From Darksidea phi (lineage: Eukaryota > Ascomycota > Dothideomycetes > Pleosporales > Lentitheciaceae), in NCBI GenBank assembly GCA_030770425.1, contig JASJFT010000005.1, positions 496,001 to 560,000 on the forward strand: DNA of 64,000 bases, in the 5' to 3' direction. A program made the translations under genes and the position numbers. A model generated the notes under the pieces. That model had not been told where the DNA came from. It made no database searches and saw nothing but the letters and a program-made list of their open reading frames with translations. Positions 23,546 to 35,262 of the stretch are shown here, piece by piece. Position 1 is the first letter of the stretch. Every line of letters begins with the position of its first letter.

Positions 23546-24387
23546 GCATCTTGCCCACATAGTAGGATCACCGGCAGGGCCTTCAAACGTTTGCGCCATT
23601 TACAGAAAGTGCATAGAAACCTTGAGATAGATATAATACACTCATTTGATCTCTCAAACCTTGGCTGCCAACAATCATTGACGAACAAATGCCCCCATCC
23701 CAGGCTCGGAAAAACGATGTTGTGCGCAATCGTTTTGCGCTGTTGAGAAGCTGCCCATCCCGAGGCCCGGGAAGTTGTTCGGAATGGCTTGGCCTTGCTC
23801 TATCGACTTAGTTAATGAATGCATGTACTGCCATGCCTCTCTGCATGCAATATAATGTCGTTTGGCTTCCTTCGCACGGAAAACCAAGTGTTTGCAAGAG
23901 TCGGGGAGGTTGAGCAATTCGCCCATGGAAGTAATTCTGGGGTAGGGCGACACGGATGGAATCTACGCTAGACCATTTTCGGAACCACGTAGGGCTGCAA
24001 GGAAGCGGAGAGCCAACCAATTGGACATGTGCCATCCTCTCGGGGCTCAGTCATTCGGAAAAAAGAATTAACAGTTTCAGTGACGCGCCGGACCTGCCCA
24101 CTCTAGCCTCCACAGACGACCAATGTGATCGCCTGACCACGCCAGACCTCCCTCGCGCAAGAACTGCGGCTAGGCTCCCCTTGAGCGCTTTGACGGCCAT
24201 CCCGCCCACCACTCCACCGACATCCACGCTGGCCGGCATCGCATCTTATCGTGATAGTTCGAGGGAACAGGCATTTGAGCTCCAGGAGCTCCCACAATAC
24301 ACAAAAAGTGCTAGCAAGGAACGACGGGAGAACAAGCGGGCGGGAAAGAGGAGGAAGAAGCTCGAGCAGCTTCGCCAGGCCGACGAG
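23546..24387. other. Intergenic; possible small minus-strand frame
   Basis: A minus-strand frame at 23675-23953 (92 codons, with a repeated PGLGMGSF/EPGMGAFV motif) lacks a good ATG and known relatives, so I do not call it. A frame open on the plus strand runs into the SPX gene and is probably 5' leader. Confidence 0.35.
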
Positions 24388-27155
24388 ATGAAGTTCTCGC
24401 ACAGCTTGCAGTTCAATGCGGTCCCCGACTGGAGCAACCACTATATTGCCTACAGCAACCTCAAGAAGCAGTACGTCTGGCTATATTGTACGGGATGGGG
24501 ATGTGCACGCCCCGCGAATACTGACGCCGCATAGAATCTATAGCCTCGAGGCCCGCGCGAACCAGCAGAATGCCCACGTCGATGCGGAATCGTCCCCGCT
24601 GCTCAATGGCGCCGCCGAAGACCCCGACAAGATTTTCACGGAGCTATTAGATGCGGAACTGGAGAAAGTATGTTCGTTCTACCAGATAAAGGAACTCGAA
24701 GTATATGGCGAGACGGACCATGTTTTAGAGGACGAGGAGTCGTACGAAGAAGAGCAGGAAGTATACGAGCAAGAGCGGGAAAACGCACCGCCGGGCAAGA
24801 AAACGCGGAGTGGAAGTATATTCAAGCACATTGGATTCCATCGTCCGCGGCAGGCGAGCACAGCCAGTCGGCGCTCGACAATAGAAGAGGGGGAGGAGCC
24901 GGATGACTCGGATGAAGATGATGCGAACGAGACATCGCGCCTGCGGAGGAAGAGCTCGGACGGGCAGCGGCGGCGAGCGCCGACATGGGATGGTGATGAG
25001 TTGTCACACTCTGCCGATTTCGCCTCGTCGAAGCGGAGGACAAGCATGGCCTTTGACGACTACAACGACATGTCTTTTTCTGCACTGTATGATGAGGGTG
25101 TGTCGCTGAAGAAGCGCATCGTCAGTGTCTACGTCTCGTTGTGTGAACTGCGGTCGTTTCTGCAGCTCAACAAAACTGGATTTGAGAAGGTGCTAAAGAA
25201 GTACGACAAGATTTTGGACCGGAAACTCAAGCGCACATACCTCGACAAACACGTCTACCCCGCATATCCGTTCCTGAAAAGTACCATGAACAAGTTGTCG
25301 TGGTACTTGAAGCGGGTTGAGGTTGCTTATTCGCGGGTTTGCACAAATGGAGACGTGGATGAGGCAAAACGCGAGCTCAGACTACATTTGCGAGAGCACG
25401 TAGTATGGGAACGCAACACTGTGTGGCGAGAGATGATCGGTATCGAGAGAAAAGCTCAGGCTGCGAATATCGGCTTGACGCAAACACTGCTCGGAGGAGA
25501 CAGAGACCCCGACAAGGTCCGGCGACAAGGAGATGAAGTTGATACAGGGATGAAAGAAGTGTCCACGCCGGTTGGAAAATACCAATGCCCTACGTGGCTG
25601 GTTAGTGTCAACTTCTGGCTCTTCGTGGCTATCCTTATCATCTTCCTTGTGTTGCTACTGGTGCCTATCATGAAGAAACCGGAGCAGCAAAACTGTCTGG
25701 CAATGGTAATCTTTGTGAGCTTGCTTTGGGCTTGCGAGGTATATTTGTCCATCTTCTCCCGTAATGGCCGGTTACTAATCCCAACAGGCTATTCCACTGT
25801 TCATTACATCACTTCTAGTTCCCTTCCTGGCTGTGACCCTCCGCGTCGTTCGAAGTGACGTTAACGGTCAGCGGCTCGAAACGAAAGACGCAGCAAATTA
25901 CGTCTTCTCGGCCATGTGGACGCCAGTCATCATGCTGCTCCTGGGAGGCTTCACAATTGCCGCCGCTCTGTCCAAGTACAACATTGCTAAGATCATGGCC
26001 ACTTTCGTACTCAGTAAAGCCGGAACGAAGCCAAGAACTGTCCTGCTCACAAACATGTTTGTTGCCATGTTCGCTAGTATGTGGATCAGCAACGTCGCTG
26101 CGCCTGTTCTTTGCTTCTCCATCATCCAGGTATGTTCATACGATTGTTCATTGACGATTGCTAATTTATCAGCCCATTCTTCGCAACCTCTCCGCCGACT
26201 CTGACATGACCAAAGCCCTCCTTCTGGGCATCGCCCTTTCCTCCAACATCGGCGGCGCCGCCTCTCCCATCGCTTCGCCCCAGAATCTCATTGCACTCGA
26301 AAATATGTCTCCCGAACCCTCCTGGGGCGTATGGTTCTTTATTGCACTCCCGGTCTGCATCATTTCCATCCTTCTTATATGGGTTCTTTTGCTCGTTACA
26401 TTCAAACCCGGCCGCAACACCGTCATCGTCCCGATTCGACCATTGAAGGATAAGTTTACGGCAACGCAGTGGTTCATCAGTGCTGTGACTGTTGCGACGA
26501 TTGTGCTGTGGTGTGTAAGCCATCGACTGGAGCCAGTGTTCGGCGACATGGGCGTCATAGCCATCTTCCCCATTGCCCTCTTCTTCGGCACGGGAATCCT
26601 TAACAAAGAGGACTTTAACAACTTCCTCTGGACCATTATCATCCTCGCAGCCGGTGGTCTATCTCTCGGCAAAGCGGTCAACTCTTCGGGGCTCTTGCAC
26701 ACCATCGCGGGCAGCATCACTAGCAGCGTAGAGGGCATGAGTCTTTACGGCGTGCTGGTGGTGTTTGCTGCATTGATTCTAGTGGTGGCTACTTTTATTA
26801 GTCATACCGTTGCCGCGCTTATTGTGCTGCCGCTTGTTAAGGAGGTGGGGCAGGGGATGGCGCAGCCGCATCCCAACCTGCTGGTTATGGGGAGCGTGCT
26901 TATGGCTAGTGCGGCTATGGGATTGCCAACTAGTGGGTTTCCTAACATGAGTAAGTCAAATCCAAATCTATCTTTGTTGTTTAGTGGAAGGAAGGCTAAC
27001 TTGCTGTAGCTGCCATCATGATGGAAGATCAACGCACGGGTCAGAGATACCTTGAAGTCAAGCACTTCCTTACAAGAGGTGTGCCTGCTTCTTTGATTAC
27101 TTTTGTTGTTGTTATCACGGTGGGGTATGGGCTCATGCGTGCGGTTGGCTTTTAG
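24388..27155 (+). CDS. SPX-domain low-affinity phosphate transporter (Pho87/90/91-like)
   Basis: Phosphate carrier of the plasma or vacuolar membrane, with an inositol-pyrophosphate-sensing SPX domain fused to a divalent-anion:Na+ symporter-type (DASS/ArsB-NhaD) permease. Five exons (24388-24470, 24535-25738, 25788-26129, 26173-26950, 27010-27155) give 850 residues. The start MKFSHSLQFNAVPDWSNHYI is the canonical SPX opening. The remaining SPX helices are separated by a long Ser/Glu/Asp-rich insert, ending with the KNTVWREMIGIERK region near 330. Transmembrane segments begin near 380 and continue to the C-terminus, including the conserved WISNVAAP and SSNIGGAASPIASPQNL and, late, SAAMGLPTSGFPNM, the paired substrate-site motifs. 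The 43-bp third intron is near the lower length limit. Yeast relatives limit phosphate uptake through SPX; this is likely here. Confidence 0.94.
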
Positions 27156-28418
27156 TTGATTATGGTGTGGTATGTTTGCGTTATTTATGTAGACTATAGA
27201 AGCGCATTTGCATGTACTGGTATTGCAAGGGCGTTGTGGTATCGCGAATTTGAATATACATCTTTCGCTGACTAGCTTTTCAGCATGTTAGATACATTGC
27301 CATTGAAAGGTACGATGAGGATAGAACCCTGCGTGACATTCATACTATTGGTGGTCTACGGTTGACGTAGCAAACTTAACACCCCTAAAAAGTAGATGCA
27401 TTATAGAACTACAACCAGAGCAGCTTATCTACTCCTTTGACATAGTCGTGTCCAACAGGTCTCTACATAAGCCAACCACTATGCCCATCTCCGCCAAGCT
27501 CCATCCATTTTCCGCTCGGATTTGGCACGTTGAGCGACGGACCCGAAGAAACGAATTAAATACAGCCAAGCCCACAGCCTTCGTACGCCTTCCATGCTGA
27601 AAGTATGGAACATAAGACTGTCTCTCTCCCAAGTCCCTCCGCTTTATCTATGCCCCATTCCATAAGCAAACTTCCAGCGCGGCAACGCCAATGCCTTTGA
27701 TATACCACAATTGCGAGCAAATCCTCATTACCCAAGGTTAGTCAAACTTCTCTTGCCAGTAAAAGGAGCACTTATCCATATGAGGAGGTCTTGTGACTCT
27801 CTTGCTTACCAAGGCCTACAATCTATTGGTAGACCTCTCTACGAGCTCCCTTTCTTCACTTTCCCTTAGAATACTACACTGCTTTCGTTGGCTCACTGTA
27901 TGACGGATCCGGCTTGTCGCTGATCTCCTATATCGCTCGCCTCATAATTCCATGCGTGTGGGTATCAGTGACTTTTAGATGAAACAACTTCGGGCATTGC
28001 GAGTAGCACCGGTCAATCATGCGAGGTGGCCTGTCGGATTCTCGTACCAACACTGCCCCAGCGGAGGGGCGCGATGCTTCTACAGCTATTAACGGAGTAG
28101 TTAATGGTGGCAATGACCAAACCGGGAGGAGCACTTCCAGCGGCACTCCGGGCCGGCTTCAAGTATCAGCACCTACAGATTCGTTAGAGCTGACAGGGGA
28201 TTCCGTAACCCAACATGTAAATCTCGCGGCTTTAGCTCACTAGCTCAAATACTTAGCTGCACTCAAAAAGTTAGATAGGACTTCCCGCAAAGCTCCCGCT
28301 GACGTGATGCACCCGGCCTCCTCACTAGTTCTCGTGGTACAGTACCTCTACTACATATAATAAGCTCCTACTATGAAAATTTAAGTGAATAAAAATGATT
28401 AAAAAATCAAAAAAGCAT
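27156..28418. other. Gene-poor region, 3' of phosphate transporter
   Basis: About 1.3 kb; only short frames. The transporter's 3' UTR should occupy the start. No gene recognised. Confidence 0.45.
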
Positions 28419-28508
28419 TGACCGTGCCAGGGGTCGAACCTGGAATCTCTTGATCACATCTACATCATAGTCATCTACATCGTAGTCAAGTGCCTTGTCA
28501 TTCGGTCA
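28419..28508 (-). pseudogene. Damaged intron-containing tRNA-Arg(ACG)
   Basis: Read on the minus strand, the segment has acceptor halves TGACCG/CGGTCA, a perfect T arm (CCAGG TTCGACC CCTGG) with a B box, and an anticodon stem CTTGA/TCAAG. The loop reads CTACGA, then 25 bases of intron, then A, giving anticodon ACG. A T-run suitable for Pol III termination follows the 3' end. However, the acceptor stem is followed directly by AATGACAAGGC. The 5' part of the D arm and the A box, about seven bases, is missing compared with ordinary tRNA-Arg(ACG). It therefore probably cannot be transcribed or folded normally. A highly unusual armless tRNA is the alternative. Confidence 0.65.
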
Positions 28509-30215
28509 TATTTTTGTGTGTGAAACGCTAAAGTGGGGTGTTTTTTTTTTAGCGGATCGTTCCAAGCCGCGGTAAACCCGGCCCGGGAACGGTGGTGAAT
28601 CGGCACTTCTAACGTAATTATAGCCACGCCAAAAATACTTCACGACAGATTGGTATTACCCTGTTACCGTACCGACCGGTATGAGAAATTTCTCGAATTA
28701 TATAAGAGCTATCCGGTCGCTTGAAGTTAACTCTTACGCAAACAATGGCTCTTTAGAGTCATCTCTATCATGCCTGTTTTTCAGCCTTCTTGACTTAAGA
28801 ACAATGCCGCGGCAGCTGACATGATTCCTCCAGACTTCTTCCTATCAGTAAATCGTAGATAGCGTTTAATTCGTGAACGGTCTTCTCTTCAAATGCATGA
28901 GCAATACCATTGAGAGCCTTTCCCTCGCCAGTCGTGCCACAAATTCGGATCACGAGGTGTGACGCATTATCGTGAGGGCATAGCAATCCTTATCAGAAAG
29001 GGAGTATTGAACAAATAATGGCTCGCTTTCATGGAGGTTCACGACTGAGAGAGGTATATTCCGACGTGTAACTGTTGAGGTAAATTTATATAAGAGCCCT
29101 TAATATACTTCTGACGTATGTCACAAGAGTTTAGATAGGTGGCCAAGCAGAAGGTAGATGTACCCCGTAGGGTGCTAACCTGGCGCTAATAACGGAACTT
29201 AGAGTATAGTTACCTTACTTATTCTTCTTCGAGTATAATACGGGCCTCGCTTCTGCAGGTAGGGGGGGCGGCCTCTGGGTGCAGGTGCAATGTGCGACTT
29301 CTACTATCACCAAAAACCTGACACTTCTCTCTCACACATGCGGTTATCATACCGAGACAGTAAACGTTCGCAATGCCCTGAAGACGCTTGTACAACTTGT
29401 AGGAATGCATTCACTGCAGGCGTTTGCGCAGTACTGGCTGCGCCAAAAAGCTTGGTTGATTCATCCTGATGGCAGTGTGTAGTTGCATTGTTTTGACAAA
29501 GGTGGACGACTCGCTTGCGGAATATGTTACTGTGTGCCGTACCAGTTGGAGTCGAACACCTTCATTTCATGATACGGGCCTCGAATGGTGTCAGAAGTGA
29601 AGTTGGGGGAGGACACGACAAGGCAGTCGGGGCACAGCTATACCTGGATGAACGTGGCGTTGTCCGAAGGTTGAGATTACACCAGATGGGGCGTTAATAC
29701 CTGTTTCTTAGTGAACTATGCAAACTTCAATCTGTTGGGGCAGCTACGATACATGAACACTTGTCGACGCCGGAAAGTGCGTAATGCACTTCACAACCGT
29801 GCCACATACCACTGTGCCGATTTTCATTGGACCGCTTGGCAAGTGGCAACCGCCGGATGGGACGGGGGAGGCAATCTTGCTGGAGGCGTGCGCAGGGCAC
29901 TTGCTCGGAAAGGGCGCAAGCGCTAAGGCGCTCCACGAGGCTGTATTTGCAGTATACACATATATGAGGCGGCAAGATGGGGTAAACGGCGAATCAAGCA
30001 GTTGAGCGCGCACGTTGCAGTGTTGAGCCTGATACCGATTTTTGATATACGCCAGCTATTGAGCTCGATATCAGCTAGCTGCATATGTAGTCCTATCAAT
30101 TATTAGAGGTCGGGGCCGGATATGAAGAGCAAAACATCTCTTGCAAAGCCTCACTAGGAAGGGATAAATCCGGCTGAACCAAGACAGTAGCACCCGTATC
30201 ATGGAAAATAGTGAT
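28509..30215. other. Gene-poor region
   Basis: About 1.7 kb of short frames with no recognisable protein. Two identical 12-mers TTATATAAGAGC sit at 28698 and 29086, looking like TATA boxes without an attached gene. Probably old repeat DNA. Confidence 0.4.
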
Positions 30216-31443
30216 CTATTCTGACAAGCTCTTGGTTGATGGCGAATCTCTGTAATCAGGGTCGTGGTCCGCAGTGCGCTTCGCTGCTCTTTTCTCTTGC
30301 TCAACAAATCTTGCTTCATCACCTGATCCAATCTCTTCGGGAGGGGTTTTCGATCGTCTTCTCTTCTTAACTCCATGAGCAAAGGAATGCTTGCCAAGTG
30401 ATTGCATTCGTCGTACTTTGCTTTCCGCCGTAGCAAGATATTGGCAGAGTTGTTCACTAGAGACGCAAATTTCTACATCTTTATCTCCCATCTCGTCTTG
30501 TGCAAGTTCTTCATAGGCGAAATCGCTGAGGCGGAGCTGTAAGCCTGGGTGGTTGACGGAGTTTCCTTCATCGTCACGGAAGGCCTAGGAATGTCAGCAC
30601 ATTGAGGATGGGTCAGAGTTACAAGGAGTAGTCTACCTCATCCGCGGCCTCTTCCACTACCCGTAATTCAACCCCATCGGCAGTATCAAAAAGTCGAGAT
30701 CGCCATATCGATAGCGTTGCTTTGCGTGACCCTTTCTTGCCATACTCTATATCCAGACCGATAACAGCCCGTACGCTGGCGTCCGAATCTAGAAGATAAT
30801 TTTCGGCTAACCGGCCTAGGCGCGTCTTCTTCTGTGAGGATGCGACTTCGATTATGACGCCCGGATATTGTGCATCGTCATGCCAGAATGACGCGTCTGG
30901 TTCGTACTTCGATTTGCCGGAGGAAGTGCTCGTGGAAAATTCTATCACAGTCGATCGGGCTGGCCGCACTTTTCGCGCGAACCGAGCCTTCCCGTCTGAC
31001 CCATTACGTATCGCTTTCAGTTGGCTCCGAATCGCATCCTCTACTTCGTCGATGAAGAGCTCGTGTACTCTAGTAGGCATGCGAACGACTAGTCTGCGCT
31101 TGTCTCCGTCGTAATCATACCTACCAAACTCTGTCAACCGTGATCTTCATAGTCTCTAAGGTTCTACTCACCGTATCTTGTCTTTCACGTATCCCGAAAG
31201 CGTATCGTTTTGCTGGAGCTTCCTCTCTACCTCATCGTATTCTCCCTGTGCAAGCTGAAACTCTATCCATGTACCGTCCTTGGTGTCCCTTCCTGCTTGG
31301 ACTTGTCTGAAGAGCGCGATAACGCGGGAGGCCTCGGTGAAAGGTTTCTTGTCGCTCAACGGAGATGTCAAAGGCTGGGTTGGAAAACTTGAGGGTGATG
31401 TGACGTCTTGATACTGCTTTATATCCGCCTGCGATATAGACAT
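30216..31443 (-). CDS. Uma2-like / PD-(D/E)XK nuclease-fold protein
   Basis: Three exons, 31443-31172, 31120-30637 and 30584-30216 (introns 51 and 52 bp), give 374 residues with the frame preserved. The middle of the protein (about 90-240) resembles the Uma2/putative restriction endonuclease fold: a start reading YDYDGDKRRLVVRMPTRVHE, a core with EPDASFWHDD near 162 and PGVIIEVASSQKK near 179, then a helix-strand ending RAVIGLDIEYG. These correspond to the PD...(D/E)xK region, with IEVASSQ in the place of ExK. Whether the site is catalytic is uncertain. The C-terminal 100 residues are polar with a basic KKRRRSK cluster (possible nuclear signal). Such proteins are common in fungal accessory genomes, but their role is unknown. 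Confidence 0.7.
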
Positions 31444-33424
31444 AACCCTACGCTATGCTGTATCGTGAAGTTGTCGATAGCCGTCGTGGTCGAGTGTTTC
31501 GCGAGCCGTGGAGGCCGAGGCAGCTGCAGTTGGTCGCGCGGACTTTCAGGTGGCGTACTGGGGCCCGCACCGCGCATTGGAGGGGCGAGAGACTGGCGGT
31601 GGACATCTTCGCTTTCGCGTGTCATAGGGTGAAGCGCTGTGTGAAGGCAGCGAGTGTGGAGGTGGAACTCGAGAAAGATTGACGCCAAGGCCCTAATCGA
31701 TACGCTGAATCAATGATTAACGCGCCGCCTCGTGTACACACGCGTCCACACGTTATCGCGCAAGCATTAATACTTGAACATTCCGCGGAGAAAGCAAATA
31801 TTGCATGCGGGTAACAAAACATGGTAAATAAGGAGGTGACGTCTATCTGGAGCTATTCTTTTCTCTCTTCGAGTAATGTCCGAGTCTGAAGCAGAACACT
31901 TGTTCCGTTCAAGGGAATATCCCTATGTTCCAGTCTTGCAATCCTAGACCCCGTAATAAAAAATTGTTGGAATATTGGATTCAGTTCTATGGACGAGGTG
32001 TTGAAGAGCATTGAACAATACAAAGGTATACGAACCTCGCCCTACGATATGAAGACAGTTCTATCCAGACGTGGTCCCATTTCTTATTCTCGAGGATATA
32101 TACCCACCTCCAGCAGCTCAAATACCGGCTGTCCTCGAGTTAGACTGCTCATACGGATTCCTGTTGCATGTCGCGTACCGGTTTAAGCCGTCGTTGTATA
32201 AGATGCTGACGATGTCGTCCTAGTGGTATTTTGTTTCGCGGAGTGCGAACAGGCCATGCTCGAGCTGAGCCTCTTGCGCCTCTGTGGTAAGAGAGGGCTG
32301 CGGATGGAGCATTTCCCGGGCGCAAACCGGCCGATGGCCGGGTGCTGCGATCATCTCGTAGTTGTAGCCTTCGCCGTTGGCGGCATTATAGCTTCGGACG
32401 TTATTTCATCGGACGCGGACATAACGAGCTTAACGCTTGCACTGCATTTTTACTTTACGGCATGGCTTGGTACCGAGAAATATTGATATTTTAAGGGCCT
32501 CTATAATCAACAAGGCAATGATCTTATCAAAATCAGCCGTAAGCTTTGCTGCGCATGTGGCTTTGAGGGTACTCCAGGTCAATCTTGCCCCAAATCTCGT
32601 AGACATGTCAATGCCCTACGGAACCATCTCCGCAAACGACCCACGAAGAAAGAAACAGAAAGGGCACAAGATTTGCTGGGCAGTCCGGATACCATCGAGG
32701 AGACTTCGGCACACCCACTTGTGGTCAGAGCGAGCTCCGAGCGAAAACTGTCAGGGGCACTAAGCTACGGGATCATCCGGCTCACAGTTTATCATTATTC
32801 AGCAGTAGTTACGTTTTTGTTTTGCACAGCATTCCGCGCGGAAAATTTACAAGTGAGCGGGAGGGGGAACTAAGGACGCGCCTCAATAGGACCGTGCTAC
32901 GACACGCTAGACGAGATTACTAGATAAAGTTAGTCTCTACTCCACCAATCTAGAAAACTGTTCTTATTATTCAGCCGCAAACCAAATCCCTCGCTCGCAA
33001 AGCCCTTGTTTCACACGGACAAATATAAAAAAAAGACACTAGGGTCATTAACGCAAACGTGCTGTGCATACCGCGCTAGACGTAATTACTACATCCCGTT
33101 AGACCGCGTCTTAGATGGGATGGGAGACGTCATTTGGGTGTGAGGGAGCGCTGGGGCTGGCATTAAGGGAGCTTAGAAATTGAGCGTCAAATTGTTAAGC
33201 CGGAGCTCTCGTAAGTGGGCGCATTGCCTTGGTAGGAATATGATGTTTAGGGGCCGAAAGGATGGTTGGAGGGTGATTGAGAAAGGGTATAAGAGGGGGA
33301 GGCAGTAACGCAAAACGTTAAGAATCAAGACTTCAACTCAACACACCAGGAAGACTACATTTCTTAGGTATTCAACTTCCTTCCCATTCACACCTCTTAG
33401 AACCTACGAACCCTTACCTTCAAT
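31444..33424. other. Gene-poor region with a zinc-finger-like relic
   Basis: About 2 kb. A plus-strand frame around 32540-32870 reads CCACGFEGTPGQSCPKSRRH then LRNHLRKR, C2H2-like spacing without a credible start, so at most a gene fragment. Nothing else recognised. Confidence 0.4.
33288..33293 (+). promoter_or_regulatory. TATA-like box
   Basis: TATAAG 132 bases upstream of the ATG of the secreted beta-propeller gene, in a purine-rich context. Confidence 0.45.
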
Positions 33425-34408
33425 ATGCTCTCCCTTAAGCCCTTCCCTCTCCTCCAATCTCTCCTCTTCACCACCCAAATCTCTGCCTTATCCGACCTCT
33501 CCCTCCCGCGCACAGTGTACCAATTCCCCAACCCAACCTGGCTAGAAAACATCGCCACAACACGCAACGGCTCTCTCTTAACCGGCGTCCTCGGGAGCAG
33601 TGCGGAACTCCACCTCGTCAATCCTTTCGCATCTGGCTCAAACACACTGCTCTATACCTTCCCAAACGCTAACTCCGTCTTTGGCATCTCGGAGCTGGAG
33701 GCTGATGTTTATGCCGTGGCGACGGCAACCTATAGCTTAACAAGCGGCGCGACGGAGGGTAGTTCTAGTATCTGGACGGTCGATCTCAACAGCATCTGCG
33801 ACAACGGAACGCCTTCTGTCCGCAAAATTGCCGATATTAAAGACGCAAAAGTCCTCAACGGCATCGCAGCTCTCAACGCAAACATCGTCCTTGCAGCCGA
33901 CTCTCTCGGGGGCACAATCATCAGCGTGGACATTCAAACCGGCGCCTCCAAAATCCTCCACGACGACATCAGCCTCGCACCTAATCTCACCGCCACCCTC
34001 CCCATCGGCGCAAATGGCCTCAAATACCTCGCTCCAAACTTGTACTACACAAACACCCAACTTGGCGTCTTCCGCGTGCGCATCGACCCCATCACCGGCG
34101 CTGCCATCGGCCCTTATACAGAGCTTGTCACTTTGGACCTTCCTGATGAGATTGCTGTTAGGGATGACGGTACGTTGTTTGTTGCAAGACCCTTGGCGGA
34201 TACAGTGGAGAGGATTGGACGGGATAGGGAGACGACGGTTGTAGCCGGGGGTGCGAATGATACTAGTGTGAGGGGTGTGACTGCGGTGACGTTCGGGAGG
34301 ACATGGCGGGATAGGGACGTTTTGTATGCTAGTACTTTTGGGGGGTATGCTGAGAGTGGGGAGGGGTTTGCTGAGGGGGGAAAGATTGTTGCTGTGCAGA
34401 TTAATTGA
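33425..34408 (+). CDS. Secreted SMP-30/gluconolactonase-like beta-propeller protein
   Basis: An intronless gene of 327 residues. The N-terminus (MLSLKPFPLLQSLLFTTQISA) is a plausible signal peptide with cleavage near residue 21. The mature part carries repeated beta-propeller blades of the SMP-30/NHL type: a WLENIATTRNGSLLTG opening, NSVFGISELEADVYAVAT, a LNGIAALNANIVLAADSLGG blade with metal-site-like Asn/Asp, the NGLKYLAPNLYYTNTQLG blade, and DEIAVRDDGTLFVARPLADT. Several NxT/NxS sites are visible. It fits secreted fungal propeller proteins, some of which are lactonases; activity is not proven. An open antisense frame at 33737-34477 is a shadow. Confidence 0.85.
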   Translation: MLSLKPFPLLQSLLFTTQISALSDLSLPRTVYQFPNPTWLENIATTRNGSLLTGVLGSSAELHLVNPFASGSNTLLYTFPNANSVFGISELEADVYAVATATYSLTSGATEGSSSIWTVDLNSICDNGTPSVRKIADIKDAKVLNGIAALNANIVLAADSLGGTIISVDIQTGASKILHDDISLAPNLTATLPIGANGLKYLAPNLYYTNTQLGVFRVRIDPITGAAIGPYTELVTLDLPDEIAVRDDGTLFVARPLADTVERIGRDRETTVVAGGANDTSVRGVTAVTFGRTWRDRDVLYASTFGGYAESGEGFAEGGKIVAVQIN

Positions 34409-34800
34409 GGGTGGACTATGTGGAGAAAGCAGTGGAGGTGAGGTTGGTTTGGAGGAGGTAGATGAATATGCAGACACTGCTTTCTGTTATTTACTCCTCA
34501 CTTTCTTAACGACAGGGGATCAACTCTGTACAATACTGGAGCTTTGCAATGTGGGAGTATGCATATTCAAGCACCAACTTCGTCGTTAAAGGCGTGATGC
34601 AGGTTGGCTATCAAGGCCCTGATAGCGCGCACGATACTTGCGATGCCGCCGAACGCAATTGCTGGACACCGGCAACTCGCGTCGACTTAAATATAGTGCA
34701 ATCCATCATCAGCAGCATCCCAAGGGTTCCCTATCGATAAAACACTGACTACTCGCCTTCTCTCTTGCCGCAGAGGGAGCTGACGCGGTCGCGATTGACA
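34409..34800. other. Spacer
   Basis: 3' flank of the propeller gene; no gene recognised. Confidence 0.4.
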
Positions 34801-35172
34801 CGACGCTGGCCAGAGGCAATCGGTGGGTAACTCGAGGTTCTCAATAGATTTCCAGGGGGTATTCTCAATTGAGTCGTATTCAGATGAGCCGTCCTCGGTG
34901 GATTTCCACGGGCTCCCAGCGAGCCCTCAAGGACCTTCTTCAATAGTTTTCCAGGGGTCGTCCACAATGCGGCCCCAGAAGTTGTCCTCAGCGGGGTCAT
35001 CCTCGGTAAGTTTGCCTGGATTCTCTCTGGGTTTCTGTGCGCGGGTTCCTAGATCTTCAAAAAAGACCTCGGAGTCTCCCCATCTGTGCGAGAGGATAGC
35101 ATACGGTGGGATCGTCTTTCCGCGAAAGTCGGTCGAGACGAGTCTCTCGCCATCAAAGTGAAGGAGTCGCAT
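34800..35172 (-). pseudogene. Truncated HET-domain gene fragment
   Basis: On the minus strand, MRLLHFDGERLVSTDF followed by PPYAILSHRWGDSEVFFEDL is the classic opening of a heterokaryon-incompatibility (HET) protein. The domain stops right after this first strand. Instead of the usual CCIDK segment the frame enters a low-complexity run with repeated PWK(T/S)IE units, and a TGA stops it near 34927. About 120 residues of an original 500 or more remain. It overlaps the 5' region of the adjacent SMI1-type gene on the other strand. Confidence 0.75.
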
Positions 35173-35262
35173 GGCCGCTGTATCGCTCCCGGTGCAGAGA
35201 ACGCGCAGGACTTGGGGCAAGCGAGTCTCTAGGACCGACCAAGATAACTATAGAAATGGTAG

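Noticed and set aside
21775..23562. Read-through C-terminus of tryptophan synthase (extra ~20 residues)
   Set aside because: A GTAAGT donor, CTAAT branch and CAG acceptor remove it, and the spliced end fits the family.
26169..26738. 189-codon minus-strand frame
   Set aside because: Shadow of the phosphate transporter's membrane domain.
33737..34477. 246-codon minus-strand frame
   Set aside because: Antisense of the secreted beta-propeller gene, low-complexity Ser/Pro/Ile product.
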